A stretch of 64,000 bases of DNA from Trichaptum fuscoviolaceum (taxonomy: Eukaryota > Basidiomycota > Agaricomycetes > Hymenochaetales > Trichaptaceae), in the NCBI GenBank assembly GCA_910574455.1, contig CAJSYZ010000009.1, forward strand, positions 62,001-126,000. Direction: 5' to 3'. How positions within the stretch are numbered: the stretch's first letter is position 1; each line of letters begins with the position of its first letter. The notes below the pieces were generated by a model. That model saw only the letters and a list, made by a program, of their open reading frames with translations, ran no database searches and was not told the origin of the DNA. Shown here piece by piece: positions 10,207 through 20,056 of the stretch. Position numbers and translations under genes: made by a program.

Positions 10207-11777
10207 ACTGAGGTGCCTGCGTGTAAAGCTACCAGTACTAGTAGCGCCGTCAGAGCCAACATGAACATGCATTAATTGTGACGCTGAACCCACTACAGAG
10301 GTGAGTAATACTATAATACAATGTCATTTGATTCCTTTACTTAGCATAAGAGACAGAGAAAAATAGGGAAAAAAAACAACTCTGTTGAAGCCTGGAGAAA
10401 TGTGCGGACTCTGCGGAGTACAATGTTTATCATAGTAGGCCGAAGCAGTGATAACCTTGCAATGAGGAAATGCCTAGCCTAGGCAGAACCCCCAACAGGA
10501 CCGTGCACAGTCCTGCTGTTGACAAGGCACCACAATGTTAGTTGAACGACGATCGACCGGGAGTGGCTGAGAGCGTTGATTAACTGGGTCGCCGCATAGG
10601 TTCAGTTGCCAGTGCCAGACTCGAGACTCTTCAGACCTCAGGACGGGGTGACTCTACTATTGGTCACTTCTTTCATGTTTTGCTTTCTTGGTGATATGTG
10701 GCTGTTGATCGCTTTTGATCACTGTTACAAGAAGTTAACATGTTCACGTGAAACACAAGAAAGGTGCGCGTATGAACTCGAAGAGGGGCAGCAAGTAGCA
10801 GATGTCGTGCATCACGGGACTTGACACGATGCTCGCCAGGATCCTTGTGGAAGGTAACTGGCAAACAATGGGGTGCTGGGCACTGGCCCGACAGGTCGCA
10901 TGTACCGTAGGTCACTGACAGGCAAATGTCAGAAAGCCGAGGAACTGTCGTGGCTGATGCGGAAGCGGATGATTAACGAGTTTGCTCAGTGGGCGCAACC
11001 TCGGGTGCGTCGTGCTTGCACCAGGATGGATTTTGACGATGAAGACTAGATCACAAACTTCCTACACTAAGGGTGAGAAATGTAGCAAGCAAATACAGGA
11101 AGAAATGCCTACGTTTTCAGAAGTAGTCTGCCACTTAAAAGATTGGACTCAGGATTGGAACCAGGATGATGGATATCTGGGTGGCAACTTCCTACACTGC
11201 GTCTGCGGGTTAGACTGCATAACAAAATAAGAAGAAGTACAAGAAACTCACGTTTTTGGAAGGGGACCTGCCGTCCAAACTAATGGACCCGAGGCGTACA
11301 CTAGCTCTGAAGTTCACTATGTGATCAAGCATCGAAGAGAAGTGCTGCCTACAATCAATGAAAAGCCTCTGCTATACTGGCAATGTCGAGAACACAACGC
11401 TAACTCTAATTGCCCCACGAGTGAGCGCCCTCAAGAACCGTGACGGAGGACATGCTGGCGTGGCGGAGGCAAATGCGTAGATCGATGATGGACAAATCGA
11501 TGGAAGGTTGTCCGAGGTGCATTGGAAGCAGCACCCTGTGCGCAGGATAGTTGAAAGGGGCGAATCAGTCGACGAGTAGCACAAGAACTTGGCGGAATTT
11601 TTGAAGTTGAGGTGCTTGAATAGCGATAACTGGGCTAGTCCTGCCACTGATTGGGTAGCACGGACAGCGAATACAAGAGTACTTTCTATTGAGGCTCAAA
11701 GGTTGAATGACAGGTAGTGTCGAGCAAGTCAAATGGTGCAGATATTGACGAAGCAGAGAGCCTGAATCACTGCAAAG
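10207..11777. other. non-coding stretch of the composite element
   Basis: Only short frames with unnatural composition. No repeat, domain or RNA gene was recognised. Confidence 0.4.
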
Positions 11778-12340
11778 TAGGGCTCGCCAACCGTCCCGTA
11801 ATTTACGGTTTACGGGACGGTTACGGTACGGCCGTAACCGTACCGTAACAGGTTTCGGAGGGAAAATTTTACGGCCGTATTTGTACGGCCGTAACCGTAT
11901 TGGGAGCCCAAATTACGTCCCGTATACGGTTACGGTACGGGTCCGAGCAGCTGAGGGTTGAAGTCAGCTGATATGAGTTTTTTTTTGGACACAAAGCCCC
12001 GCTCCGATGTCGAAGACACCTGTTCGGGTCAGTATTGCCATCATTTCTATACTTGGCATGGTATATGTGCCTCTCACCGGGCACGCAAAATGTTATACAT
12101 AATAATGCCCGTTAAGGACATGAATATTTAGGTTGAAACTGCTATTTTAGAGCGATAAACTAAAAAAAATCGTCTATGCTACCGTTACGAACCGTATTGC
12201 CGTATACAGCCGTAATACGTCCCGTACCGTACCGTAACTGACTCGCGAAAAAAAAATTACGGCCCGTATCTTTACGTCCGTAACCGTAACGAAGTTTAGT
12301 TTTACGGCCGTAACCGTATACGGGCGGTTGGCGAGCCCTA
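11778..12340. mobile_element. hAT-like MITE with CGTACCGTAA-type subterminal repeats
   Basis: The 563-bp element has inverted ends TAGGGCTCGCCAACCG and CGGTTGGCGAGCCCTA. It is flanked by an 8-bp direct repeat CTGCAAAG (11770-11777, 12341-12348), the size typical of hAT. About 150 bp at each end is packed with degenerate ACGGTTACGG/CCGTAACCGTA repeats on both strands. The centre is unique AT-rich DNA with no gene. The same end structure is seen in the element at 45677-46876. Confidence 0.85.
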
Positions 12341-12372
12341 CTGCAAAGCAATGGGCGAAGTATATGCGGAAG

Positions 12373-12894
12373 TTACAGTGGTTGGGGAGCTGTTATAGCC
12401 GACGAGCATAAAGTTCCTTGGAAGTAATGAGACGTGAGCAAAGAGAGACAAGAGAGAAGAATGGCACATCCCAAGCCTTGGCAAGTACTAGCACTTGACT
12501 CGGTAGCTGGTAATATCACTGACATGTGGGGTTGTCCTTCGGGTAGCTTCTCAACGGACGAATAAAGATCTCCAATGGCTTCGGTTTCCGCGAAGACATG
12601 TACTATCCCGTCGGTCTGGGATTCATCTCCGGTTTGGTCGTAGTTAGGTGGGTTGTAGGAAATTTCCGGTTCTCCAGTTGACAAAGCGCACCCGACAGCT
12701 ATCTGCTTCTCGAGAATGAAGTATGCGAGGTATACCTCATCGACCTTGCTTGCTGAGCGAAAGAATGTCCTGTCGGCGTCGGCGTGTTTGCAGGCAGCCC
12801 AAGTGGCGCTGCTCGAGCGCACACCGTGTTTGAGGTAAGCAAGACTATCGAAGTTTGAACCTCTTTGAAACAAGCGGAGGGAAATCGTGATCAT
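12373..12894 (-). CDS. hypothetical protein, unknown family
   Basis: Frame of 173 residues from ATG 12894; an upstream GTG extends it by 21 codons but is unlikely to be used. Composition is protein-like (segment DEVYLAYFILEKQIAVG, then an acidic stretch), but no domain is recognised. The hAT-like MITE ends 32 bp from its stop codon, and the right subterminal array of the composite transposon begins just upstream of the ATG. It may be captured cargo or a fragment. Confidence 0.35.
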   Translation of the reverse strand: MITISLRLFQRGSNFDSLAYLKHGVRSSSATWAACKHADADRTFFRSASKVDEVYLAYFILEKQIAVGCALSTGEPEISYNPPNYDQTGDESQTDGIVHVFAETEAIGDLYSSVEKLPEGQPHMSVILPATESSASTCQGLGCAILLSCLSLLTSHYFQGTLCSSAITAPQPL

Positions 12895-12959
12895 CGCTGC
12901 TGCTGTTGTGAGTGAGGTCTGAGGTTCGGGTTTACGGAGGGTTGGATTTGGATACACCG

Positions 12960-13372
12960 AGGGGTCAAAAATAGATTCTCACGAGGGTCACATACATATA
13001 CTTTACGGTGGTCAGATAATGGTGCTATGAGGGGTTGGAAATCAATACTCCGGGGGTTGGATTTACATACTTTTGAGAGGTCGAATTTGCATACTTTGAG
13101 AGGTTGAATTTAAATACTTTGAAGGGTTGGAATTGGATGCTATTAAGGGTCAGAAATGCATACATTGGAGGGTTGGATTCATATAAATGCCGGGGTTGGA
13201 TTTAGATAACTCAAATTGTCAGATATTGATTCTCAAATTGTCAGATATTATTTTGCAAGTTGTCCGATATTACTTTTGAAATGTTGGCAATAGCCGTTAT
13301 AATTGTCAGATTTATGTATTATAAGGGGTTGGATTTATATAAGTCGATGTGTCAGATTATGATAAAACGCGG
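12960..13372. repeat. degenerate subterminal repeat array (right)
   Basis: Units such as GGGGTTGGATTTACATAC and GGGTCAGATA, about 28 bp apart, are the reverse complement of the units at 3304-3760. Confidence 0.7.
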
Positions 13373-13410
13373 GTCAGATAGGTACATTGAGGTGCTGAAA
13401 TCCTATCTTG
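13373..13410 (-). repeat. right terminal inverted repeat of the composite element
   Basis: Inverse of 3266-3303, immediately followed by the direct repeat CTCCGACTGT at 13411-13420. Confidence 0.8.
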
Positions 13411-13570
13411 CTCCGACTGTGGGCACTGCCAGTGGCTGGCACTGGCGTACAAATATATAAATAGACCCGGAGACAAAGTGTTTCAGCTAGAGAGTTCACT
13501 CGGGTCGCATATTTTGGCACAATATCTACACATCTACCACAATATAAAATCCCATTACAGAACTTTAAAG

Positions 13571-14791
13571 CTAATGCCACAACACATAGCTTGGTATATA
13601 GTTCTCGTGCCACCTTGCTTCGAAGAGAATACCCCGCCTAAGACAAAGATCACGGAACTCCTTGTCATGCTCTTCCCACTGCGGATATCCCACGACAATA
13701 TGCTTGAGAGCAGGGAGCTTTGTAAAGTCCTCCAGGTGAGCGGCGAAGTTCTTCATTTCCCCTTCGGTAATCATCCAATCTGGTTTGAAGCACAGCCTTT
13801 CTAGTGACTGGAGGTTCGCAATTGCGCTGAAGTCGGAGAGAGATCCGTTGAGCTCCAGTTCTTGTAGTGCCTGTAGACCGGAAAGCGCCTCCTGAAATTG
13901 CGGATACGCGATAAGATGTCGATCAATGCGTAGAGTGAGGCGCTCGAGTGTTGGAGACCATGCGCGTAAACACCTGCATAATCCGCCTAGCAGTGCTGCG
14001 GTACAAGACCAATGTCGTGTACAGATACCGAAGTCCTTTACGCATTTGGTCATACTGCTAAGGAGGTCCAGGTCACTGTAATGCAGGGCGCAGTGAATGA
14101 TTCGAATCTCTTGAAGATCAGGGCAGCAGATTCGACCACCCGGACTAGGCTCGGGAGTGTTGTGAAGCTTTGGCTCATTCCGATCTTCAAATGGCGGGAT
14201 ACCATCGACCTTGATGCTGCGAAGCTTTGGAAGGCTCTTCATGAGCTTCAGAAGTTGGAAGGTGGCTCCTTGGAGGCTCTGGGTTGTGAGGCTGTGCGGG
14301 GTGATGCAGAGCGACACAAGCGACTTGGACTTCCCCATCAGCAGTTCAACCAAAGTGTCACTCTCTAAACGGTGAAATCCTCGTATCTCCACATGCCTCA
14401 CATTCTGACAGAGCTGGAGGATGCGAAGGTTCGTTCGTGTGCATTCGAGCGCATCGGTGTGCTGAACGTCCCTAATGGCGAGTTGAAGCTCTTTGACAAG
14501 CGAAGCTATCCGGGGGTTTGTAGATAGCATTGCAAGAAAATCCGTCGCGACCTCGTGTCCGAATCTTTTGCGTGACCCGGCAATTTCACCGCCCAACGAC
14601 ACCCGATGATACATGAGCCTCTCCGATACCGTGTGCCATGTCTTGCAAACACGAAGGAGAGGTAAGAGGCGGTATTGCCAGTAAGGGAAGAATTTAGACT
14701 CTGTTGTATTCAAATGTGGATCTCTGATTTCGGATATGTAGTCTTCTACGATGAACTCGAGAATCTCGATGGGAAAAGCTGATTTACTCAT
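13571..14791 (-). CDS. F-box-like/LRR protein, subclade with FPIEILEF start
   Basis: Intact 406 residues from ATG 14791. Begins MSKSAFPIEILEFIVEDY, then YWQYRLLPLLRVCKTW and SERLMYHRVSLG. The middle signature is CQNVRHVEIRGFH, and LRRs are followed by a conserved C-terminus ending IPSYVLW. It groups by eye with the copies at 36455, 44837, 47596 and 57718, which share the FPIEILE start and tryptophan-ended tail. It is preceded at 14927-15020 by the best-preserved copy of the family's upstream module. Its stop lies 150 bp from the end of the composite transposon. SCF-adaptor function is inferred from the fold only. Confidence 0.82.
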   Translation of the reverse strand: MSKSAFPIEILEFIVEDYISEIRDPHLNTTESKFFPYWQYRLLPLLRVCKTWHTVSERLMYHRVSLGGEIAGSRKRFGHEVATDFLAMLSTNPRIASLVKELQLAIRDVQHTDALECTRTNLRILQLCQNVRHVEIRGFHRLESDTLVELLMGKSKSLVSLCITPHSLTTQSLQGATFQLLKLMKSLPKLRSIKVDGIPPFEDRNEPKLHNTPEPSPGGRICCPDLQEIRIIHCALHYSDLDLLSSMTKCVKDFGICTRHWSCTAALLGGLCRCLRAWSPTLERLTLRIDRHLIAYPQFQEALSGLQALQELELNGSLSDFSAIANLQSLERLCFKPDWMITEGEMKNFAAHLEDFTKLPALKHIVVGYPQWEEHDKEFRDLCLRRGILFEARWHENYIPSYVLWH

Positions 14792-14926
14792 TGCACGACA
14801 TGTGGGTAGAAGTTGATCGTCTAATCTGCAGCGAGTCGTCAGGGAAATGATTTATAGCTTTACAGAATGAAATCCTTACGAGTAGCTGCAATATGACTTT
14901 TGGTAATTGAATGAGTACGATTGACG

Positions 14927-15020
14927 ACGTGATGGTTGAAGGAGCACCCCTTCAGCTTCGCGACTCCGAGTCCTTATCGATTTAGTTTCAAGTTGTGAGC
15001 CCAATAAACTCCCACGCGGG
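14927..15020 (-). promoter_or_regulatory. conserved upstream module with GATA-type site
   Basis: Three blocks are shared with other family members. Read on the plus strand they are GTGATGGTTGAAGGA (14929-14943), CTTATCGAT (14973-14981; CGATAAG on the gene strand, a GATA-factor-like site about 180 bp before the ATG) and CTCCCACG (from about 15009). Confidence 0.55.
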
Positions 15021-15719
15021 TATATGAGACCGTCCGGCCCTACAGCGCATAAGACATGCATCTGCCATCGGAATTTAAGTTAAAGAAGAGTTATGGCGTT
15101 CCGTTAGGAGTAAGTGGTTGAAGGTATTATGTATATCCAGTACCGTGTTAATGTCCTGAAGAAACTATCGAACTAAAAATGCGTGCACATGTCAGAGATT
15201 TTATGACTCACTATTCACGGTCGCTTGTACCTATCTTCCGGAGGTAAACAAGCGTGAACGTACTGAATGAGACAAGAGTAAATTAAAGTGAAATGGTGGA
15301 AATGTAGCAAATAACCTGAACGAAGTGCGGTAGAGGTCGGTGCATTGAAAGCGTACACAATATCGAGTAAGTATGGTTCTGCGAGATAAACGAACATGCC
15401 AAGGCAGCCGAAGGCGGAGAAGCATGTGCATAGCACGGAGTGGGGATCACATTCCAAAGCTAATCGGAGTCGCAAGGGCGGGCCACGGCAGTTCCTAAAA
15501 TATTTTCTTCATGTGCAATAGTAACCATCGTACATTTATATTAGTCGCCAGTGGGGACATCGGTGTTCCGCAATCGTGCCCATCAGTCGTACCCGAATAA
15601 TCATTAACTTCGCGCAGTGAAATTTCCTTAAGCCTGCCAGTGATTTGTTGCAGTTAGGACTCTTATTTAGGAGTAGCTGTAACAAAAAGCGCTTATATTG
15701 AGCAAGCAGAAATATGACA
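15021..15719. other. intergenic, nothing recognised
   Basis: Spacer between two F-box-like genes; no repeat or coding feature seen. Confidence 0.45.
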
Positions 15720-16928
15720 CTAATGGAAGAATCTACTAAGAAGACTAACTGAGACCCATGCCTCACCTTCCCGCCTCCCACTCAGTCCATTTACATTGCG
15801 CACCATGCACGCATTCACCAATCGATCATAGAATGGTCTATGTATCCCATCGTACTTGAGGAGACGAAGAGCGGGGAATTTCTCCGGGTCTTCTAGGATG
15901 CTGCAGTCGATGAGTCCGTCTTCTGGTCTTGTGTACCCGACGAATTGAAAAGTCAAGCTCTGCAGCTGCGGAAGGGCCGCGATAAAACCGAAGTCGAATG
16001 GCTGACCACAGTATTCTAGTTCGCGGAGGCTATGCAGAGTAGACAGCGTCTGCGAGAAAAGTTGGCGAGGCACGTAGGTATTGTGCGCAGCCATCGTAAA
16101 GCTCTCGAGATTGCGGGACCATGCTTGCAAACCACCACAAACAGCGTGTACGTCTGCCGCTCTGCCGGACCTATCGGAATTCTCCACATAAAGCGCCAGC
16201 TTGGGCACACGGTCGCACATAGCATAAAGGGCTCGAAAGTCGCTCTCGCCCAGATAAGCGCTAAATATGGTCAACTCTTGGAGCTCCGGGCAGAATGTAG
16301 CACTAGATTGGCTGAGTCTGGTTGGCAGACCGTCCCATTCAGAGAACCTGGTGTATGTCCTAACGTAGAGCGACCGCAGCTTCGGCCAGCGCTGCATGAG
16401 CTGGAAGAGTGGCAGTGAGCTCGGAGTCTGCTGAGCAGAAGGTTGGTCGTTAGGGGTAATCCTGAGGGATACGAGTGCGAGTTTCTCTTTCAGCACATCA
16501 ACCAACGCGTCCTGCTGAGCAGCATCGAACCCATGGACGTCTAGGTGTTCGACGCTTGGGCAGACCTGCATGATGCGGATAACTGCGCGTGTCCACTCCA
16601 TTGACTTCCGCTTTCTATCTGGGATATCCTCGATACCCAGTCGCAGTTCGTTTACCAGCGTGGCCAGACGAGGGTTTGTTTCCAGTGTGGCAAGTAGGTC
16701 CTTGACGACTTCAAAGCCCACTCCAGTCATTTTATTTTGCGAAGAAATGTGCATCCCAAAGGAGATTCGACGATACAGGTGTTTCTCCGAAACCGTGTGC
16801 CACAGCTTGCAGACGCGAAGAAGAGGCGCGAGGAACGCGTGGGTGTAATCTCTGATATTGAGCTGTGCGATGAGGTCCTCGATTATGATGTCGAGGATCT
16901 CGACGGGTAGAAGTGTGTTGTTGTTCAT
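15720..16928 (-). CDS. F-box-like/LRR protein
   Basis: Intact 402 residues from ATG 16928: NTLLPVEILDIIIEDLI, then LAPLLRVCKLWHTVSEKHLYRRISFG. The mid signature is CPSVEHLDVHGFD. It differs from siblings by a shorter F-box insert (no acidic or aromatic spacer before LAPLL) and an unusual tail ending VSLLSRFFH after NVNGLSGR. It is the closest relative of the deleted copy at 23520-24024, sharing IATLP/IAALP and YTRPED/YTGPED. Divergent from 17169-18332, with ATGs 240 bp apart. Confidence 0.8.
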   Translation of the reverse strand: MNNNTLLPVEILDIIIEDLIAQLNIRDYTHAFLAPLLRVCKLWHTVSEKHLYRRISFGMHISSQNKMTGVGFEVVKDLLATLETNPRLATLVNELRLGIEDIPDRKRKSMEWTRAVIRIMQVCPSVEHLDVHGFDAAQQDALVDVLKEKLALVSLRITPNDQPSAQQTPSSLPLFQLMQRWPKLRSLYVRTYTRFSEWDGLPTRLSQSSATFCPELQELTIFSAYLGESDFRALYAMCDRVPKLALYVENSDRSGRAADVHAVCGGLQAWSRNLESFTMAAHNTYVPRQLFSQTLSTLHSLRELEYCGQPFDFGFIAALPQLQSLTFQFVGYTRPEDGLIDCSILEDPEKFPALRLLKYDGIHRPFYDRLVNACMVRNVNGLSGRREGEAWVSVSLLSRFFH

Positions 16929-17168
16929 CGCGAGCTGCAGTCGGTGCAGTATAGTGAAGGCCTTATGGATAGGTAGTAGATATCAGAGACAGAAGTGAAG
17001 GATCTTTGAATTACTATGAAAGAAGCTAAGCCACAAGCCCACAAGTTCTGCACTCGGAGCTTAGACGCGTAAGCGCCGGCCCTAAACTTGAAGTACACAG
17101 CCACAATCAAGTTGCGGACTTCGGAAATTCAGTCGTCTTCCACTTCGACCACGCTGATCATACCTACA
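16929..17168. promoter_or_regulatory. bidirectional promoter region between two divergent F-box-like genes
   Basis: The 240-bp interval between two divergent ATGs must carry both promoters. No clear TATA box or copy of the CGATAAGG module is seen; only a weak GGATAG occurs near 16969. Confidence 0.35.
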
Positions 17169-18332
17169 ATGTCCAACTCATCCTTACCCATTGAAGTCCT
17201 GGAGATTATCATTGAGGATCTCATATCAGAATATAAAGAAGAAGACTCGAGCCAACTAGAACTTGTCAAGCTTCTCCCTCGATGGTATCTCACACCTCTT
17301 CTTCGAGTTTGCAAGCTCTGGTACATGGTGGCTGAAAGATTCTTGTATCGTACCATATCCGTTGGTAGTGGTTTTCACTACTCGCAGTCCGGAAAGCAGG
17401 CACGCCAGGGCGCTGATGTTGCGAAGGAGGTATTGGAGGCACTGATGGCGAACCCACGACAGGCCGCGTTGGTCGAGGGACTGCGATTGGGCATCGATCA
17501 GGAATGGCTCGAGTGGGCGCAAACAAACACGCGAATTCTCCAGCTCTGCCCCAATGTGAAGCATGTCGAAATTTACGGAGTCCACCCCTCTGAACAAGCG
17601 ACTCTGACCGAAGTGCTGAAGGCGAAATCGCTAGTCTCCTTTCGCATCACCACGCGCCTTCTCTTGTTTCTGCCTTATCTTCCACCCGAAGGTCACGCGT
17701 TGGATCTTTTTACGCTTATGCAAAGATGGCCAAGGTTGCGCTCAATCAACGTCGAGGGGTTCAGGGACTTCACGGAGTGGAACGAGCCGCGAGGAGACGA
17801 GACTTCTGGTCCGCCCTACAACTGTCCGGAGCTGCAAGAAATCACCATTGATGGCGAGTTTGATATCGGCGACATTACATTCGTACGCTCACTGTGCCTT
17901 ATGGCCGGCCGTACAACAACGTTGAGCCTCTCTATGGTCCTTCGCCTGGACGGTGGAGACACGCTAGAGCCACTCTGCAGGTGCATAGGCGCATGGCCCG
18001 GGTCGCTCGACCAACTCAGGCTGAAGTTGTGGATTCAAAATTTTTCACGGCCCACTACAACTTGGGTGGCGCTGTCGAGCTTACATGCCATTCGGGAGTT
18101 GCTCATTAATGGAATGGTTTTGGACATCGCCGCTATTGCAAGTCTTCCACGGCTTGAGCGACTAGAAATTGGTCCGAACACGTCCATCAGAGTGTCGTTT
18201 GCCAGTTATCTAGAAGATACAAAGAATTTCGTGGCTCTGAAACACATCAGATGGTATCGTCCTTTCAATATTGCATTCTACGAAGAGATGAAGGGTGCTT
18301 GCCTCTCTCGGGGTATTCAGTTCGATACGTAG
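17169..18332 (+). CDS. F-box-like/LRR protein
   Basis: Intact 387 residues. The frame is open further upstream but without an ATG. The ATG at 17169 gives MSNSSLPIEVLEIIIEDLI, as in siblings. F-box second half: LTPLLRVCKLWYMVAERFLYRTISVG. Mid signature CPNVKHVEIYGVH, and WPRLRSINVEGF in the central LRRs. The C-terminus stops at RGIQFDT, lacking the usual 12-15 residue tail. One of three copies on the plus strand. Confidence 0.82.
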   Translation: MSNSSLPIEVLEIIIEDLISEYKEEDSSQLELVKLLPRWYLTPLLRVCKLWYMVAERFLYRTISVGSGFHYSQSGKQARQGADVAKEVLEALMANPRQAALVEGLRLGIDQEWLEWAQTNTRILQLCPNVKHVEIYGVHPSEQATLTEVLKAKSLVSFRITTRLLLFLPYLPPEGHALDLFTLMQRWPRLRSINVEGFRDFTEWNEPRGDETSGPPYNCPELQEITIDGEFDIGDITFVRSLCLMAGRTTTLSLSMVLRLDGGDTLEPLCRCIGAWPGSLDQLRLKLWIQNFSRPTTTWVALSSLHAIRELLINGMVLDIAAIASLPRLERLEIGPNTSIRVSFASYLEDTKNFVALKHIRWYRPFNIAFYEEMKGACLSRGIQFDT

Positions 18333-18670
18333 GCTGGTAGAACTACTCTTTCGGGTTTAGTTTTCCTTTCACTATGCATATTACACTTCACCAATTATCG
18401 TCTGAAACGATGAAGCTATAATGAAAGTGGACCAAGATGAGCTGTCTTACTACTCCGTCACAACAAATCTTCGTTGCACTCATGAGGACCACAGCAGAGA
18501 TCCCTAGACAATTCAACACATACATACACTTGGAGAGGCTACGAGATAAATTTGAACAAATGAGGACAGAGGGAATAATAACAAAATGAAAGGCATAAAG
18601 ATCCGGTTCATCTTGAAAGGCCATAAAAGTACTGCAAATGGAATTAACAACGGAAATAATGGGAGACTGG
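18333..18670. other. 3' intergenic spacer
   Basis: Convergent spacer between two F-box-like genes; nothing recognised. Confidence 0.45.
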
Positions 18671-19861
18671 CTACATCTTCAACTCTATGTTCCGCATTTG
18701 ACACACATCTTGCAGCTTCCTGCTCACATCCCTATTTACACCGTGAACTGCAAATTCAATCAGAGCCGTGAACGTATCCGGGTATTCTAGAAGAGTTGCA
18801 AGGTGGTCCATTACTGTGTCTGAATGTGGTGCAATAAATCCGAATTGTATCAACATTGGGAGACTCGAGATGGCGCCAACGTCCAAGTAGAAATTGCGGA
18901 CATGCAACTCCCTGAGGTTTGTCAATGAAGATAGTGCGTCCGAAAGAGTATCGTGGGAGGAGGTCATGGGCTCCAAAGCAAGTCTGAGCGACTCCAGGGT
19001 CGGTGACCAAGCGCGCAAGCATCCACATAATGTGTCAAGCGTTTCTGTGTCTGAATAATACACACAGATAGCGAGCTTCGTGATGGCACTGCACATTCTT
19101 CGGAGAGACGCGAGGCTGCTTTTGCGGAGACATTCATGGGTAAGGATGACTTCTCGAAGTTCGGGGCAACAGTTGAGAGTCTCTGTTGCTTGAGAATCTT
19201 GCAGTTTCTTCTGCCATCTCGGACTGCTCCTCCCTTCTACCCTGATCAACCGAATCTTTGGCCATCTTTGCATCAAATAGAAAATTGGAAATGAAGTGCT
19301 ATCAAAATCGTCCCGTAAACTGATGCGTAACGAGACGAGTGATTTCTCCGCCAGCGCCATGGATAGAGTATCAGTGATGGATGAATTAGCAGCTCGAATG
19401 TCCACGTGTCGCAAATTCGGACAGATCTGGACTAAGAGCGTGTTTATACTGACGTTGTCGATGTAATGGAGTTGCCAGAGTATATGAAGCTCCTCAACCA
19501 TCATGGCAAATCGGGAGTTGCGCTTTAATGCTAATAAAAGCGAATATGCAATCATATGCGGCTTCCGCGTAGATGCCAGGGTCGGAGGTCCTGCTATTGT
19601 CTGAATCCATCGGTACGGGAATGAACTCCCCAGCGATATGCTTCGATACAAGTACCTCACGGAGACTAGGTGCCATAATTTGCAGACCAGGAGAAGAGGC
19701 AGAAGGTACCACCGAGGGAGGAGCATCTCTTCTCCCCCTTTGTTCGTATACTCCATTATCAGTTCTTCACATATGAATTCCAGGATCTCGACAGGTAGTG
19801 ATGAGTCGGTCATTCCGGTGTCAGATTGTGAGTGAAATTCTAGCATATCAACGCGGAGCAT
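18671..19861 (-). CDS. F-box-like/LRR protein
   Basis: Intact 396 residues from the first ATG (19861). The family-typical start MTDSSLPVEILEF is an in-frame ATG at 19813 and may be the real one. F-box second half: LLPLLLVCKLWHLVSVRYLYRSISLG. Mid signature CPNLRHVDIRAAN. LRRs include WPKIRLIRVEG and SLTNLRELHVRNF. The tail is short, ending RNIELKM. A GATA-type site lies at 20007-20014. By eye it is closest to the copies at 27150 and 38411. Confidence 0.8.
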   Translation of the reverse strand: MLRVDMLEFHSQSDTGMTDSSLPVEILEFICEELIMEYTNKGGEEMLLPRWYLLPLLLVCKLWHLVSVRYLYRSISLGSSFPYRWIQTIAGPPTLASTRKPHMIAYSLLLALKRNSRFAMMVEELHILWQLHYIDNVSINTLLVQICPNLRHVDIRAANSSITDTLSMALAEKSLVSLRISLRDDFDSTSFPIFYLMQRWPKIRLIRVEGRSSPRWQKKLQDSQATETLNCCPELREVILTHECLRKSSLASLRRMCSAITKLAICVYYSDTETLDTLCGCLRAWSPTLESLRLALEPMTSSHDTLSDALSSLTNLRELHVRNFYLDVGAISSLPMLIQFGFIAPHSDTVMDHLATLLEYPDTFTALIEFAVHGVNRDVSRKLQDVCQMRNIELKM

Positions 19862-20004
19862 GAGTAGCTGGAATTCGTTACCCGAAAGAAAATTGTGAAG
19901 ACGTACGGGTTCAGAATGGATGCTCAGAGAGGCTTTTAGCGATTGCTAGGCAGTGTTGATATGGTTGACATGTAAGTGTGGGTGAACAGTGTTCAAGATG
20001 CCCT

Positions 20005-20056
20005 AACCCTTATCTTCAGCTGCCAGTTACCCTATTTGTCTAACACTTCCCACGAG
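20005..20056 (-). promoter_or_regulatory. upstream module, GATA-type site plus CCCACG block
   Basis: CCCTTATC at 20007-20014 (GATAAGGG on the gene strand) and CTTCCCACGAG at 20046-20056, the same order as at 14927-15020, located 146-194 bp upstream of the candidate ATGs. Confidence 0.5.

Larger units (their letters stand above)
3265..13410. mobile_element. 10.1-kb composite transposon with TIRs, 10-bp direct repeat and nested insertions
   Basis: Ends are an inverted repeat of about 40 bp: 3266-3303 against 13373-13410, with 34 contiguous identical bases. It is flanked by the direct repeat CTCCGACTGT at 3255-3264 and 13411-13420; one extra C lies on the left. Inside each end is an array of degenerate repeats of about 28 bp in opposite orientation. 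No transposase was found, so it would be non-autonomous. A 9-11 bp target duplication fits Mutator-like elements better than hAT, but the superfamily is uncertain. It contains an inner inverted-repeat pair, a foldback element, a hAT-like MITE and several gene-like fragments, so it may have captured host DNA. Confidence 0.65.

Noticed and set aside
12160..12351. Frame rich in Tyr-Gly-Arg units in the hAT-like MITE
   Set aside because: It is simply a translation of the subterminal CGTAACCG-type repeats.
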